Source: Chromatiales bacterium (GTDB lineage Bacteria > Pseudomonadota > Gammaproteobacteria > UBA6429 > Thiohalophilaceae). Taken from it: DNA of 6,189 nt. The translations under genes were made by a program, and so were the position numbers. Positions 1-6,189 of this stretch are shown one piece after another; the first letter of the stretch is position 1, and every line of letters begins with the position of its first letter. The notes beneath the pieces are model-generated. The model saw only the letters and a list, made by a program, of their open reading frames with translations, did no database searches and was not told where the DNA came from. The stretch is taken from contig JAHEDB010000145.1 of assembly GCA_024641465.1 (NCBI GenBank), positions 1 to 6,189 of the forward strand, in the 5' to 3' direction.

Positions 1-279
1 GTGGAAGAGCAGGTCAAGGCCTATTCACTTGAGCATTACGTGTCTATCCAGCAAAAGAACGTTGCCGCTCTGGACAAGTTCAAGAAGTCCGGCAGTGTTG
101 TGTCTCGTCTGAGCATGGAAGACGTGGCCGAATTCCGTCGCAAGGCCATTCCCATCTGGTACAAATGGGCGAAGAAGGATGGCGATGCGAAGCGGGTCTT
201 CAAACTGCAACTGGATTACATGATGAACGATATCATGGGCTATGTGAGCGAAGCCGATATCAAGGGCCATTCCATCTAG
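1..279 (+). CDS. dctP: TRAP transporter periplasmic solute-binding protein, C-terminal fragment (5' end outside window)
   Basis: Seen: an open frame from the first base to a TAG stop, 92 residues. The GTG at base 1 is very likely an internal Val codon, since TRAP binding proteins are normally about 320-370 residues and no signal peptide or ligand-binding core is present here. The fragment is charged and helix-rich. It has the pattern expected of the C-terminal helices of DctP-family proteins: a Gln/Asn/Ala helix, a 'LSMEDVAEFRRKA' segment in the place where these proteins carry a 'Ser-Pro-Glu-Asp-x-x-x-x-Arg/Lys' helix, then an aromatic helix (IWYKWAKKD) and a final KLQLDYM helix. Family knowledge: these proteins capture carboxylates in the periplasm and deliver them to the QM membrane complex. 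The call rests heavily on the dctQ and dctM genes that follow directly. The Arg residue that normally contacts the substrate carboxylate lies upstream of the window, so the ligand class cannot be read here. Confidence 0.8.
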   Translation: MEEQVKAYSLEHYVSIQQKNVAALDKFKKSGSVVSRLSMEDVAEFRRKAIPIWYKWAKKDGDAKRVFKLQLDYMMNDIMGYVSEADIKGHSI

Positions 280-292
280 GCAAGTAGTCAGT

Positions 293-320
293 CAGGGGTC
301 GGCGAAGATGCCGGCCCCTG
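293..320 (+). terminator. GC-rich intercistronic hairpin between dctP and dctQ (partial terminator or mRNA-stabilising element)
   Basis: Seen: an 11-base stem (293-303 with 310-320), ten Watson-Crick pairs and one G-T wobble (299 with 314), closing a six-base loop GAAGAT. It begins 13 bases after the dctP stop and is followed by CCTTTATT, a weak and interrupted T tract. Inference: with so poor a T tract it is more likely a leaky terminator or a block to 3' exonucleases than a full stop. That would let the binding protein be made in excess over the membrane subunits, which a TRAP system needs. The dctQ ribosome binding site lies about 25 bases beyond the stem, so the hairpin does not bury it. 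Confidence 0.6.
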
Positions 321-345
321 CCTTTATTCAATCGTAGACATCGTT

Positions 346-350
346 GGGGA
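346..350 (+). promoter_or_regulatory. Ribosome binding site of dctQ
   Basis: GGGGA lies seven bases before the ATG at 358, a good Shine-Dalgarno distance. It supports the start that gives the long 232-residue DctQ with its extra N-terminal helix, rather than a shorter internal start. Confidence 0.6.
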
Positions 351-357
351 TTGTCGT

Positions 358-1056
358 ATGAATAATTTACAAGGCTTCGGCTTCGTCGTACCACACTGGG
401 CATACTGGGGATGGCTGGTGGTTATGCCGCTGGTCTTTATGTATTTTATCAAGCGTGAAGAATCAAAACAAAAGGCCTCACCCGCAAAACAGACTGAAGA
501 CCTGGCGCTGGATGTGTTGGCAGACGAAGACCCGGTATTACACGCACAGGGTAACCGTCTTACAAAACTGATCGATAAGATTAGCGATTACACCGGGGTC
601 TTTATCGCCCTGTGGACGATCAATGCCGTTGTTGCCTACTTCTACGAAGTGGTGATGCGCTACCTGTTTAATATGCCGACTATCTGGGTGCATGAGGCAT
701 CCTTCCTGTTATTCGGCATGCAGTACCTGATGGCCGGCGCCTATGCCTTGTTGCACGGGGCGCATGTGCGGGTGGATATCCTGTATGTCCGATTACCCGA
801 ACGCGGTCGTGTCGGAATGGATATTTTTACCTCAGTCTTTTTCTTTGTGTTTGCCATGGCGCTGATAGGCACCTCGTGGGGATTTTTTATCAGTTCTCTG
901 GAAATGGGTGAAACGACGATTGAGACCTGGGGGATTGAATACTGGCCGGTCAAATTACTAATGTTTAGCGGCGCTGTACTCATTATGCTGGCGGGGATAT
1001 CAAAGTTGATTAAAGATATTATGTTGTTCCGTGCGATGGGCGAGGCAAACAAATAA
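358..1056 (+). CDS. dctQ: TRAP transporter small membrane subunit (DctQ family) with an added N-terminal helix
   Basis: Role: the small integral membrane subunit of a TRAP uptake system. It scaffolds the large subunit and helps dock the periplasmic binding protein at the inner membrane. Seen: 232 residues. The DctQ core runs from about residue 70 to 228, with hydrophobic helices near 79-97, 113-133, 155-178 and 198-216. Family marks are EVVMRYLFN (97-105), the WVHE turn (110-113), HGAHVRVDIL (133-142) and WPVK (196-199). These resemble the FcbT2-like (mannitol/chloroaromatic) branch. Odd: residues 1-70 are extra compared with the usual subunit of about 160-190 residues. They comprise a hydrophobic aromatic helix (about 13-31), a KREESKQK basic stretch, and an acidic linker (about 46-59). 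The start is supported by GGGGA seven bases upstream. The stop overlaps the dctM start as TAATG, so the two are translationally coupled. Function as DctQ is firm. The substrate is not readable from this subunit. Confidence 0.92.
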   Translation: MNNLQGFGFVVPHWAYWGWLVVMPLVFMYFIKREESKQKASPAKQTEDLALDVLADEDPVLHAQGNRLTKLIDKISDYTGVFIALWTINAVVAYFYEVVMRYLFNMPTIWVHEASFLLFGMQYLMAGAYALLHGAHVRVDILYVRLPERGRVGMDIFTSVFFFVFAMALIGTSWGFFISSLEMGETTIETWGIEYWPVKLLMFSGAVLIMLAGISKLIKDIMLFRAMGEANK

Positions 1057-2594
1057 TGAATACTATGACTGCTGATTCAAAATCCGCCAGGCCAACATCC
1101 GGCAAGTTCTGGACGTGGCTGATGATCATTGCCACGGCGGGCCTGAGCTTCGCCGTTATTGTCGAGCTAATCAATATATTTTTCTATGATCCTTATGGCG
1201 ACAAGTATTTTCTTTTCCGCACGGCGGGCATGCTGGAGGGCACGAGCATCGCCACCCTGACCTGGCTGATGTTCGGTACCTTGTTCATTGCCCTGATGAT
1301 GGGGCTGCCGCTGGCATTTGTGACCGGTGGCCTGGGTGTGGTGTTTATTTACCTGATCGGTGATCAGGCGATGCTGAACATCATCCCCAGCCGTATCTTC
1401 CCCATGATGACCAATTCGGACCTGGCGGCGATCCCGCTGTTTATCTTTATGGCCTCGATGCTGGAGCGGGCCGGTCTCATCGAAGAGATGTTTGACGTGG
1501 TATATAAATGGATGGGCGGTCTGCACGGCGGTCTGGCCGCCGCCACCATTCTGGCCTCGACCATCCTCGCGGCGATGGTGGGTGTCATCGGCGCGGCCGT
1601 GGTTACCATGGGCATCATTGCCTTGCCCGCGATGCTGAAACGAAACTACAACCATGAGATCGCCCTGGGCTCAATCATGGCGGGTGGCACACTGGGTATT
1701 TTGATACCGCCTTCGATTCTGGCGATCCTCTATGCCGTGGTGGCGCAACAATCCGTGGGCGAACTTTATCTGGGCTCCATCGTTCCCGGCCTGATGTTGT
1801 CAGGCATGTACATGGCCTATGTGCTGCTCCGTTCCTGGCGTGACCCGTCTCTCGGCCCGGCCATCCCTGTCGAAGAACGCATCGGCATGGTCGAAAAATT
1901 ATTACTACTGCGTCAGTTGATCGCGCCGCTGTTTCTGGTGTTTATCGTGCTGGGCTTGCTGTTTGGCGGTATTGCCACCCCGGTCGAGGCCGCAGGCATT
2001 GGTTCATTTGGCGCCATTGTGGTGGCGATCATGCACAATCGCTGTACTCTGCGCGGTATCAAAGATGCCTCGGTCAGTACCCTCAAGGCCTCGGCCATGG
2101 TGTTGTGGATCATCTTTGGCGCATCGATCTTTGTCGGATTTTATATCCTGCAAGGTGGCCAGGAATTTATTACCGAATCAATCCTCGGTACCGGCCTGTC
2201 CCCCTATGGCATCCTGTTCCTGATGATGATCCTGCTGGTGGTCCTGGGTATGTTCCTCGACTGGGTCGGTATTCTGTTGCTGGCGGTACCGATCTTTGTG
2301 CCGATCATCAAGTCACTGACCTTTGACGGCCTGTTTGGCCTGCCGCCGGTACCGGGTGACAAGGTAGCGCTGTGGTTTGGCGTGCTCTATCTGGTGAACA
2401 TGCAAATGTCGTTTATCAGTCCGCCGTTCGGTTATGCACTGTTTTATCTGCGCGGTGTATGCCCGCCGGAGATCAGCATGGCGACCATCTTCCGCTCATC
2501 GTTGATTTTCCTGGCGTTGCAAACCCTTGGCCTGCTGCTGTGCGTATTGATCCCGGGCATTGTTACCTACCTGCCAAGCCTGGTGTATGGCTGA
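1056..2594 (+). CDS. dctM: TRAP transporter large membrane subunit (DctM family)
   Basis: Role: the large subunit that forms the transport pathway and couples uptake to an ion gradient (Na+ in characterised TRAP systems), acting with DctQ in the inner membrane. Seen: 512 residues, strongly hydrophobic throughout. DctM signatures are GGTLGILIPPS (210-220), ATPVEAAGIGSFGA (307-320), the MFLDWVGILLLAVPIFVP region (399-416), and MSFISPPFGYALFYLRG (451-467). The last is typical of the FcbT3-like branch. The two IPPS/SPPFG hairpin motifs match the two inverted halves of the ion-transporter fold. Odd: the normal DctM N-terminus corresponds to about residue 68 here (TWLMFGTLFIAL onward). It is preceded by an extra hydrophobic helix (about 19-43) and an aromatic, charged loop (about 44-60). 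The ATG shares one base with the dctQ stop, and GAGG at 1042-1045, ten bases upstream, can serve as its ribosome binding site. Family assignment is secure; substrate is inferred from the glc neighbours. Confidence 0.94.
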   Translation: MNTMTADSKSARPTSGKFWTWLMIIATAGLSFAVIVELINIFFYDPYGDKYFLFRTAGMLEGTSIATLTWLMFGTLFIALMMGLPLAFVTGGLGVVFIYLIGDQAMLNIIPSRIFPMMTNSDLAAIPLFIFMASMLERAGLIEEMFDVVYKWMGGLHGGLAAATILASTILAAMVGVIGAAVVTMGIIALPAMLKRNYNHEIALGSIMAGGTLGILIPPSILAILYAVVAQQSVGELYLGSIVPGLMLSGMYMAYVLLRSWRDPSLGPAIPVEERIGMVEKLLLLRQLIAPLFLVFIVLGLLFGGIATPVEAAGIGSFGAIVVAIMHNRCTLRGIKDASVSTLKASAMVLWIIFGASIFVGFYILQGGQEFITESILGTGLSPYGILFLMMILLVVLGMFLDWVGILLLAVPIFVPIIKSLTFDGLFGLPPVPGDKVALWFGVLYLVNMQMSFISPPFGYALFYLRGVCPPEISMATIFRSSLIFLALQTLGLLLCVLIPGIVTYLPSLVYG

Positions 2595-2638
2595 TCGATG
2601 CAAGACAGAAACAGGTATATGCAAATAGTGTGATCGGT

Positions 2639-2644
2639 AGAGGA
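2639..2644 (+). promoter_or_regulatory. Ribosome binding site that decides the TTG start of glcD
   Basis: AGAGGA lies eight bases before TTG 2653. No in-frame ATG occurs near the 5' end of the frame, so this site is the main evidence for the start used here. The rest of the 58-base dctM-glcD gap shows no convincing promoter or terminator. Confidence 0.65.
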
Positions 2645-2652
2645 AATATAGA

Positions 2653-4113
2653 TTGGCATCAGACAAAAATGACTTGCTGAACGAGTTGTACAGGCTCCTG
2701 CCCCGTGACTCGGTATTACACGAGACGGAGGATCTGCATCCCTACGAGTGTGATGGACTGTCGGCCTATCGCAAACTGCCGTTGGTGGTGGTGCTACCCG
2801 AGACGGTCGAGCAGGTGCAGGCCATTTTGCGGCTGTGTTATGCACGCGAAGTGCCGGTCGTCGCGCGTGGCGCCGGTACCGGTCTGTCCGGGGGCGCCTT
2901 GCCGCTGGAGAACGGCGTGCTGCTGAGTCTGGCCCGTTTCAAACACATCCTTGAGATTGACCCTGATAACCGTCTCGCCAGGGTGCAGCCTGGGGTACGC
3001 AATCTGGCGATTTCGCAGGCCTGTGTGGAACACAATCTGTATTACGCACCCGACCCCTCATCACAGATCGCCTGTACCATCGGCGGTAATGTGGCGGAAA
3101 ACTCCGGAGGAGTGCACTGTCTCAAATACGGTCTGACCGTGCACAATATCAATCAACTCAAGGTCGTGATGATGGATGGCGAGCTTGTCACCATCGGCGG
3201 CGGCGGACTCGATTCACCCGGTTATGATCTGCTGGCGTTGATGACCGGTTCGGAGGGCATGCTCGGCGTGATCGTCGAGGTCACGGTCAAACTCCTGCCC
3301 ATACCCCAGCGGGCGCAGGTTGTACTTGCCGCCTTTGATGATGTGGAAAAGGCCGGTGCCGCGGTTGGCGATATCATCTCGGCGGGCGTGATCCCGGCGG
3401 GCCTGGAGATGATGGATGGCCTTGCGATCAAGGCGGCGGAAGATTTTGTCCACGCCGGTTATCCGGTGGATGCCGCGGCCATTCTGTTGTGTGAGATCGA
3501 CGGCACCAACGAGGATGTTTCGGAACACATACTGACGGTACACGACATTCTCAAAAAGAGCGGCGCCATCGAGATTCGTACCGCCAAAGATGAACAGGAG
3601 CGGCTGAATTTCTGGAAAGGGCGCAAGGCGGCCTTCCCGGCGGTGGGGCGTATCTCGCCGGATTATTACTGCATGGACGGGACCATCCCGCGCAAGAGTC
3701 TGCCGCAGGTATTGAAGGCCATCGCGGACATGTCGGCGGAATATAAATTGCCTGTCGCCAATGTCTTTCATGCCGGTGACGGCAATCTCCATCCGCTGAT
3801 CCTGTATGACGCGAATATCCCCGGCGAGCTGCAACGCACGGAAGAGTTCGGCGGCAAGATCCTCGAACTGTGCGTTAAGGTTGGTGGCACCATCACCGGT
3901 GAACACGGTGTGGGGATGGAAAAAATAAATCAGATGTGTGTACAGTTTAATTCCGTGGAGTTACAGCAATTCCACGCGGTCAAGGCGGCGTTTGATGAAA
4001 AATGTCTGCTCAATCCGGGCAAGGCCGTACCGACCCTGCACCGCTGCGCCGAATTTGGCGCGATGCACGTGCATCATGGTGAGATGGCCTTTCCGGACCT
4101 GGAGCGGTTCTAG
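2653..4113 (+). CDS. glcD: Glycolate oxidase FAD-binding catalytic subunit GlcD
   Basis: Role: oxidises glycolate to glyoxylate (the E. coli enzyme also accepts D-lactate), passing electrons through GlcE/GlcF to the membrane quinone pool. Seen: 486 residues against about 499 in E. coli. An N-terminal PCMH-type FAD domain spans about 40-218: VVLPETVEQVQ, ARGAGTGLSGGALP (71-84), the PDPSS and TIGGNVAENSGG stretch (134-153), and TGSEGMLGVIVEVTVKLLP (198-216). The C-terminal FAD-oxidase domain follows. It carries FHAGDGNLHP (372-381) and GGTITGEHGVG (411-421). H373, H380 and E417 match metal ligands of the D-2-hydroxyacid dehydrogenase relatives, and H418 is the likely catalytic or substrate histidine. 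The C-terminal CAEFGAMHVHHG segment (465-476) is characteristic of GlcD. The start is TTG, chosen because AGAGGA lies eight bases upstream and no ATG is available. The gene sits 58 bases after dctM and 27 before glcE. A D-lactate dehydrogenase is the main alternative, but glcE and glcF downstream favour glycolate oxidase. Confidence 0.95.
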   Translation: MASDKNDLLNELYRLLPRDSVLHETEDLHPYECDGLSAYRKLPLVVVLPETVEQVQAILRLCYAREVPVVARGAGTGLSGGALPLENGVLLSLARFKHILEIDPDNRLARVQPGVRNLAISQACVEHNLYYAPDPSSQIACTIGGNVAENSGGVHCLKYGLTVHNINQLKVVMMDGELVTIGGGGLDSPGYDLLALMTGSEGMLGVIVEVTVKLLPIPQRAQVVLAAFDDVEKAGAAVGDIISAGVIPAGLEMMDGLAIKAAEDFVHAGYPVDAAAILLCEIDGTNEDVSEHILTVHDILKKSGAIEIRTAKDEQERLNFWKGRKAAFPAVGRISPDYYCMDGTIPRKSLPQVLKAIADMSAEYKLPVANVFHAGDGNLHPLILYDANIPGELQRTEEFGGKILELCVKVGGTITGEHGVGMEKINQMCVQFNSVELQQFHAVKAAFDEKCLLNPGKAVPTLHRCAEFGAMHVHHGEMAFPDLERF

Positions 4114-4140
4114 TATTCATTTCCAGATGATCTGATTTTT

Positions 4141-5199
4141 ATGAGCGACCTATCGACAATTTTGCAGGACTCCGTCGTTGATGCCTACCGGCATCGACGG
4201 CCTCTACAGATCCTCGGTGGCAACACCAAGCGATTCTATGGCCGCCAACCCAGTGGCGGACAGCTGGAGGTCGGCAGTCATACCGGCATCATTAATTATG
4301 AACCGACCGAACTGGTGATCACCGCGCGTGCGGGTACAACGCTGAGTGAAATAGAAACCGTACTCGCGCAAAACAATCAGATGTTACCCTTTGAACCGCC
4401 GCGTTTCGGTGCGGCCGCGACCCTGGGCGGCACGGTGGCCTGTAACCTGTCCGGGCCACGCCGACCCTATGCGGGATCGGTGCGCGATTATGTACTGGGT
4501 GTCAAGCTGCTCAATGGCAAGGGTGAGATACTTCACTTTGGCGGTGAGGTGATGAAGAATGTTGCCGGCTATGATGTATCACGCCTGATGTCCGGGGCGA
4601 TGGGCACCATGGGTGTGTTGCTGGAGATCTCCCTCAAGGTATTACCGCGCGCCGATGATGAGTGTACCCTGATCATGGAACTGGATGAGGCCCTGGCCAT
4701 CAGGCAGATTGCCCACTATGCCAGAGAGGCACTGCCCATCTCCGCCTCGCTGTATGATGGTAACCGCTTGTATGTGCGTCTATGCGGCACTGCACGCAGT
4801 GTCGGTATGGCGAAACTGAAGATCGGTGGCGACCAATTACCGTTGAATGATAGTTTCTGGAGCAGGATCAACGAACACACCCACGCCTTCTTTGATTCAC
4901 CACAGCCGTTGTGGCGTCTGTCACTGGCGCCGTATACCGCGCCGCTCAAGCTGCATGGCAAATGGTTGCTGGACTGGGGTGGGGCGCAACGCTGGTTGCT
5001 GAGTGATGAGCCGGCGGAAAAGATCCGCGCCGCCGCCGAGCAGGCGGGTGGGCATGCCTGCCTGTTCCGCAACGGTGATCGCGAGGCTGAGATCTTCCAT
5101 CCCTTACCGGCAAAAATGCTCGCGCTGCATCACAGGCTCAAACATGCCTTCGACCCGCATGGCATATTGAACCCCGGCCGTATGTATAAAGAACTGTAA
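4141..5199 (+). CDS. glcE: Glycolate oxidase FAD-binding subunit GlcE
   Basis: Role: second flavin-type subunit of the membrane-associated GlcDEF complex, required for activity in E. coli; its exact share of catalysis is not settled. Seen: 352 residues, essentially the length of E. coli GlcE (about 350). The frame has a shortened PCMH FAD domain: QILGGNTKRFYGR (23-35), NYEPTELVITARAGTTLSEI (52-71), PPRFGAAATLGGTVACNLSG (86-105), then RRPYAGSVRDYVLG (107-120). GlcE-specific VMKNVAGYDVSRLM (137-150) and GTMGVLLEISLKVLP (155-169) follow. The C-terminus ends with HAFDPHGILNPGRMY (335-349). It lacks the HxGDGNLH and GEHG metal/catalytic motifs found in GlcD, as expected for this subunit. The ATG matches the family N-terminus, although the 27-base gap upstream has no strong Shine-Dalgarno sequence. 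Translation may depend partly on coupling to glcD. The glcF start follows five bases after the stop. Confidence 0.94.
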   Translation: MSDLSTILQDSVVDAYRHRRPLQILGGNTKRFYGRQPSGGQLEVGSHTGIINYEPTELVITARAGTTLSEIETVLAQNNQMLPFEPPRFGAAATLGGTVACNLSGPRRPYAGSVRDYVLGVKLLNGKGEILHFGGEVMKNVAGYDVSRLMSGAMGTMGVLLEISLKVLPRADDECTLIMELDEALAIRQIAHYAREALPISASLYDGNRLYVRLCGTARSVGMAKLKIGGDQLPLNDSFWSRINEHTHAFFDSPQPLWRLSLAPYTAPLKLHGKWLLDWGGAQRWLLSDEPAEKIRAAAEQAGGHACLFRNGDREAEIFHPLPAKMLALHHRLKHAFDPHGILNPGRMYKEL

Positions 5200-5204
5200 C
5201 GCCC

Positions 5205-6189
5205 ATGAAAACCTCTCTTGCTGCAAAATACCTGAACACCGCCGATGGTCACGAGGCCGATGCGATACTGCGCAGTTGTGTACACTGTGGATTTTGCACG
5301 GCGACCTGTCCCACCTATCAGTTGCTTGGCGATGAGCTGGATAGCCCACGCGGGCGAATCTATCTGATCAAACAGCTGTTGGAAGGGAATGAGGTTACGC
5401 GCCACACCCAGATTCATCTGGATCGCTGTCTGACCTGTCGCTCGTGTGAAACCACCTGTCCCTCCGGCGTGCGTTACTCGCGGCTGCTGGATATCGGGCG
5501 GGGCATGGTTGAACAGGCGGTCAGACGGCCAGTGAGCGAAACCGCGATGCGCTGGGCCCTGCGGCGCCTGTTGCCATACACCAGACCCTTTTCACTCCTA
5601 TTATATATAGGCCAGACCCTGGCCCCTTTATTACCGGCGGTACTGAGACAGAAGATCCCACCACGCAGCCGCGATGCCGGCAGCCTGCCGGTAGTGGCGA
5701 ATGCAACGCGTCGTATGTTGATCCTGGCGGGCTGTGTACAACCCGCTACCAGTCCCAATACCAATGCCGCAACGGCGCGCATCCTGGCCCGTCTGGGGAT
5801 CGAGACACTGACGGCGGAACAGGCGGGTTGCTGTGGCGCGGTGAGTTATCACCTGTCGGCCCATGAAGAAGGGCTCGCCGCCATGCGGCGCAATATTGAT
5901 GCCTGGTGGCCGTATATTGAAGCCGGTGTCGAGGCGATCATCATGACCGCCAGCGGTTGTGGCGCCATGGTCAGGGAATACGGCGAACTGCTGGCCCACG
6001 ATGCGGACTATGCGCAAAAGGCGCAGCGCGTGACTGAGCTGTGTAAAGACATCAGTCAAGTACTCGCGCAGGAAAATCTGTCGGGCCTGAGTATCACTGG
6101 TGAGAATAAAAAAATTCGTGTCGCCTTTCATTCGCCCTGCACCCTGCAACACGCGCAGAAAATTACCGGCAGTGTTGAATCGATCCTGC
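5205..6189 (+). CDS. glcF: Glycolate oxidase iron-sulfur subunit GlcF, 5' part (runs off the right edge)
   Basis: Role: carries electrons from the GlcD/GlcE flavins through two [4Fe-4S] clusters towards the quinone pool. Seen: 328 complete codons, open to the last base; the family is about 400 residues, so roughly the last fifth is missing. Ferredoxin-type cysteines are C25, C28, C31, C35 (CVHCGFCTATCP) and C75, C78, C81, C85 (CLTCRSCETTCP). GDELDSPRGRIYLIKQLLEG (42-61) between them is typical of GlcF. The first cysteine-rich CCG domain has C177, the pair C209-C210 (AGCCGAVSYH) and C252 (TASGCGAMV). The second begins with HSPCTLQHAQ (309-318), and its remaining cysteines lie outside the window. 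A variable, Leu-rich linker spans about 115-165 and includes a run of TTA and ATA codons near 5599-5608. The ATG is five bases after the glcE stop with little Shine-Dalgarno signal, which suggests translational coupling. An LldE/LutA-type protein is excluded by the full N-terminal double ferredoxin region. Confidence 0.95.
   Translation, partial: MKTSLAAKYLNTADGHEADAILRSCVHCGFCTATCPTYQLLGDELDSPRGRIYLIKQLLEGNEVTRHTQIHLDRCLTCRSCETTCPSGVRYSRLLDIGRGMVEQAVRRPVSETAMRWALRRLLPYTRPFSLLLYIGQTLAPLLPAVLRQKIPPRSRDAGSLPVVANATRRMLILAGCVQPATSPNTNAATARILARLGIETLTAEQAGCCGAVSYHLSAHEEGLAAMRRNIDAWWPYIEAGVEAIIMTASGCGAMVREYGELLAHDADYAQKAQRVTELCKDISQVLAQENLSGLSITGENKKIRVAFHSPCTLQHAQKITGSVESIL

Noticed and set aside
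1..3. GTG at the first base as a genuine start of a small 92-residue protein
   Set aside because: The frame is open at the left edge, has no upstream sequence to judge, and reads as the tail of a TRAP binding protein placed directly before dctQM.
1167..1655. A 162-residue open frame on the - strand opposite dctM
   Set aside because: His/Gln/Gly-rich composition typical of antisense to a hydrophobic membrane protein; dctM is fully explained on the + strand.
2592..2636. Direct repeat TGATCG at 2592-2597 and 2631-2636 flanking the dctM-glcD gap
   Set aside because: Six bases is within chance expectation and one copy includes the dctM stop codon; there is no mobile element or operator-like symmetry.
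2346..2882. Repeated palindrome CCGGTACCGG (2346-2355 and 2873-2882) and several further GGTACC hexamers from about 1275 onwards
   Set aside because: All lie inside coding sequence and are mostly explained by Gly-Thr codons GGT ACC or by GTA CCG in conserved motifs. No regular spacing suggests a binding-site array.
3214..3906. A 230-residue open frame on the - strand inside glcD
   Set aside because: It is antisense to strongly conserved GlcD coding sequence, has low-complexity Arg/His/Asp-rich composition, no recognisable domain and no supporting ribosome binding site. It is a codon-bias shadow.
4124..4140. Small inverted repeat CAGATGATCTG followed by ATTTTT before glcE, as a possible terminator
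   Set aside because: A usable loop leaves only about four base pairs, too weak for a terminator, and the run of T ends directly at the glcE ATG.
5631..6152. A 173-residue open frame on the - strand opposite glcF
   Set aside because: The opposite strand encodes conserved GlcF cysteine motifs in one uninterrupted frame. The antisense product matches nothing I recognise and is explained by codon bias.

Overview
The window is a slice through one co-directional operon on the + strand. It pairs a three-part TRAP (tripartite ATP-independent periplasmic) carboxylate transporter with the three-subunit glycolate oxidase. The order is dctP (3' end only), dctQ, dctM, glcD, glcE, glcF (5' part only). Sequence style (moderate GC, a GlcD/E/F set close to what I recall of the E. 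coli proteins, TAATG junctions) suggests a gammaproteobacterium, probably a non-enteric marine or autotrophic type. I cannot name the genus from this window.

Region by region: 1-279 is the C-terminal end of the periplasmic solute-binding protein. The 78-base gap after it holds a strong GC-rich hairpin and then a clear ribosome binding site for dctQ. 358-1056 encodes the small membrane subunit and 1056-2594 the large one, the two overlapping by one base. A 58-base gap leads to glcD (2653-4113), which appears to start with TTG. Then come glcE (4141-5199) and glcF (5205 to beyond the right edge). No gap exceeds 300 bases, and I see no RNA genes, mobile elements, CRISPR arrays or regulator genes.

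How they fit together (inference): the TRAP system would bring a small 2-hydroxycarboxylate, most likely glycolate or lactate, across the inner membrane using an ion gradient. GlcD (FAD, catalytic), GlcE (FAD-type partner) and GlcF (two [4Fe-4S] clusters) would oxidise it to the 2-oxo acid (glyoxylate from glycolate) and pass electrons to the quinone pool. The TRAP genes sit where a GlcA/LldP-type permease serves the glc operon in enterics.

Most of the content belongs to known families. The points worth a second look are the transporter-to-oxidase pairing, an extra N-terminal membrane helix on both TRAP membrane subunits, the dctP-dctQ intercistronic hairpin, and the TTG start of glcD. I do not see evidence for a wholly undescribed system.
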